7,235 nt of DNA, from positions 1-7,235 of the forward strand of contig CAZHQC010000115.1 in assembly GCA_964534135.1 (NCBI GenBank). Reading direction: 5' to 3'. The DNA comes from JAKLQJ01 sp964534135 (GTDB lineage Bacteria; Elusimicrobiota; Elusimicrobia; Elusimicrobiales; UBA9959). Positions 6,019 to 7,235 of the stretch are shown piece after piece; the first letter of the stretch is position 1; each line of letters begins with the position of its first letter. The position numbers and the translations under genes were made by a program. The notes beneath the pieces were generated by a model. That model saw nothing but the letters and a program-made list of their open reading frames with translations. It searched no databases and was not told where the DNA came from.

Positions 6019-7235
6019 TTACCACAATTGTATTCCCACGGCCTTCTCATATTTAGCTCTGCTTAAAAGCAAGTCATAAAATGAATTGGCAAACTCACTT
6101 TGGGAATTTAAATCATCATCTTGCGCCTCAGCCAACTCTATCATACCGCTTTGGCCCTCGCTATATTTTTGATTAACTATTTCCAAATTCTTTTTTGAAA
6201 TATCAGTCTTCAGTTTTGAAACCTCATGTGTTTTTAAAGCAGTTTCAAGAGAAAGATATTCTGATATAATTTCTTTCTCAATTTCAAACTCCAACAATTT
6301 AATGTATCTGGAATTTTCTCTCACCTTAATTTTAGAGGCAATAACAGTATTTCTATCTGTTATAGTTTCCGGACCAATAGGGATGGATAAAGCAGCTGCC
6401 AGGGAGTATGTTGGATCCGTCGCGCCGGATGCTGCCCTGCCTATTTGACCAAACCCAGCTTTATCCCAATTGGCATATACGGAAAAATTAGGTAAAGAAT
6501 TTAATCCGGCTTTTGACTTCTCTACTAAACTTTTCTTTAAAGCTAACTTGGCTAATTTCATTTCAAGACGGTTTTCAAGCGCATATTTAATATCAACTTT
6601 CATATCGGGAAGAATTTTTTTATAGCGTTTATCTATATCGGAAATATTAACTTTTGCGCTGGGAGAGACATAAAGCAATACATTAAAAGACATCATTGAT
6701 GTTTTATAATTTTTAACGGCGCCAATTTCGCGCAAATGACTATTTCTATAATTCAAATCACTTTTAAGCAAATGCGAAAGACTTTTCATTCCATTTTCGT
6801 AATAGTGTTTAACTTTTTTATATTGTTCTTCATATGATTGCTTACTCGCTTTTACCACTTCCAATAGTTTTTTCTTCCGTAAAACATCATAATAACTTCC
6901 CAATGAAATCAATGCTATTTGCTGTTTTTTTAGCAATAAATTAATCTCGGATATTTCCGCGCCTATTGAAGAAATATCTATAGCCCTCTTATCTTTGAAA
7001 GAATTAAACAAATTAATACTGAGCCCGGTATTTACCGTAGTATTATCTTTGTCAAAATCCAGACTTGGATTATTGTACGCGGAATAGGGAGTATTAATAG
7101 CTCTGAAAGTTATTGAGGGAATAAACGCGTCTGAAAAAGTTTTTATATAACTATTCTTGGCAATCTCAACACTTTCTATACTTTTCTTAATCTCATGAGA
7201 ATGCTCAAGCACAGCTCCCACATAAGTGGAAGTGG
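6019..7235 (-). CDS. TolC-family outer-membrane efflux protein, N-terminus outside window
   Basis: 404 residues are visible, and the frame stays open to the right edge. The GTG at 7221 is only an internal valine (in TSTYVGAVLEHSH), so the true start and signal peptide lie outside, probably some tens of residues away given the family length of about 430-480. Two outer-membrane-factor repeats can be seen, each built from long amphipathic helices around beta segments. The first repeat has DAFIPSITFRA and later NTGLSINLF; the second has LPNFSVYANW and YSLAAALSIPIGP. Towards the C-terminus, EIVNQKYSEGQSGMIELAEA followed by a long helix to the end is classic for TolC-like proteins. It would form the trimeric beta-barrel and periplasmic tunnel through which the MacAB-like pump exports its cargo. 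It is the first visible gene of the operon; the operon promoter must lie beyond the edge. The C-terminus is GIQLW. Confidence 0.9.
   Translation of the reverse strand, partial: TSTYVGAVLEHSHEIKKSIESVEIAKNSYIKTFSDAFIPSITFRAINTPYSAYNNPSLDFDKDNTTVNTGLSINLFNSFKDKRAIDISSIGAEISEINLLLKKQQIALISLGSYYDVLRKKKLLEVVKASKQSYEEQYKKVKHYYENGMKSLSHLLKSDLNYRNSHLREIGAVKNYKTSMMSFNVLLYVSPSAKVNISDIDKRYKKILPDMKVDIKYALENRLEMKLAKLALKKSLVEKSKAGLNSLPNFSVYANWDKAGFGQIGRAASGATDPTYSLAAALSIPIGPETITDRNTVIASKIKVRENSRYIKLLEFEIEKEIISEYLSLETALKTHEVSKLKTDISKKNLEIVNQKYSEGQSGMIELAEAQDDDLNSQSEFANSFYDLLLSRAKYEKAVGIQLW

Noticed and set aside
7219..7221. GTG at 7221 as the start of the TolC-like gene
   Set aside because: The frame remains open upstream to the window edge, no signal peptide follows the GTG, and the sequence there matches the interior of the first helical repeat.

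Overview
The window is AT-rich, tightly packed protein-coding DNA from a bacterium with an outer membrane. This is shown by an outer-membrane efflux protein of the TolC family encoded beside a periplasmic adaptor and an ABC transporter of the MacB type. Heavy use of AAA, ATA and TTT codons and very short gaps between genes fit a low-GC, probably uncultured diderm lineage. I cannot name the phylum from this sequence alone. I see no tRNA, rRNA, CRISPR array, insertion sequence or phage gene.

Layout, left to right. (1) Positions 1-1541, minus strand: a polytopic membrane glycosyltransferase of the GT-C/GT39 (PMT-like) type, whose C-terminus is cut by the left edge. (2) Positions 1542-1603: a 62-bp divergent intergenic region. 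Each gene has a -10-like box exactly 6 nt before its ATG, and neither has a Shine-Dalgarno sequence, so both mRNAs may be leaderless. The two boxes plus start codons form a 16-bp imperfect inverted repeat. (3) Positions 1604-3067, plus strand: a HemN/HemW-superfamily radical SAM protein with a long N-terminal extension, a cysteine-rich cluster motif and loss of the HemW hallmark motifs; its function is unknown. (4) Positions 3068-3094: a 27-bp convergent gap. (5) Positions 3095 to the right edge, minus strand: a four-gene efflux operon transcribed right to left, in the order TolC-like outer-membrane protein (5' end outside the window), periplasmic adaptor, ABC ATPase, MacB-type permease.

The four operon genes together would specify a complete MacAB-TolC-like tripartite pump: the ATPase drives the permease, the adaptor bridges the periplasm and the TolC-like protein is the outer-membrane exit duct. 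The adaptor is unusual because it has almost no sequence between its two half-lipoyl motifs, where the coiled-coil hairpin normally sits. The substrate cannot be read from the sequence. The glycosyltransferase and the radical SAM protein share an intergenic region and near-identical start regions, so they may be expressed together, but nothing links them biochemically.

The points most worth a second look are the mirrored, apparently leaderless start regions, the atypical HemN-like enzyme and the hairpin-less adaptor. I did not find convincing evidence of an entirely new system.
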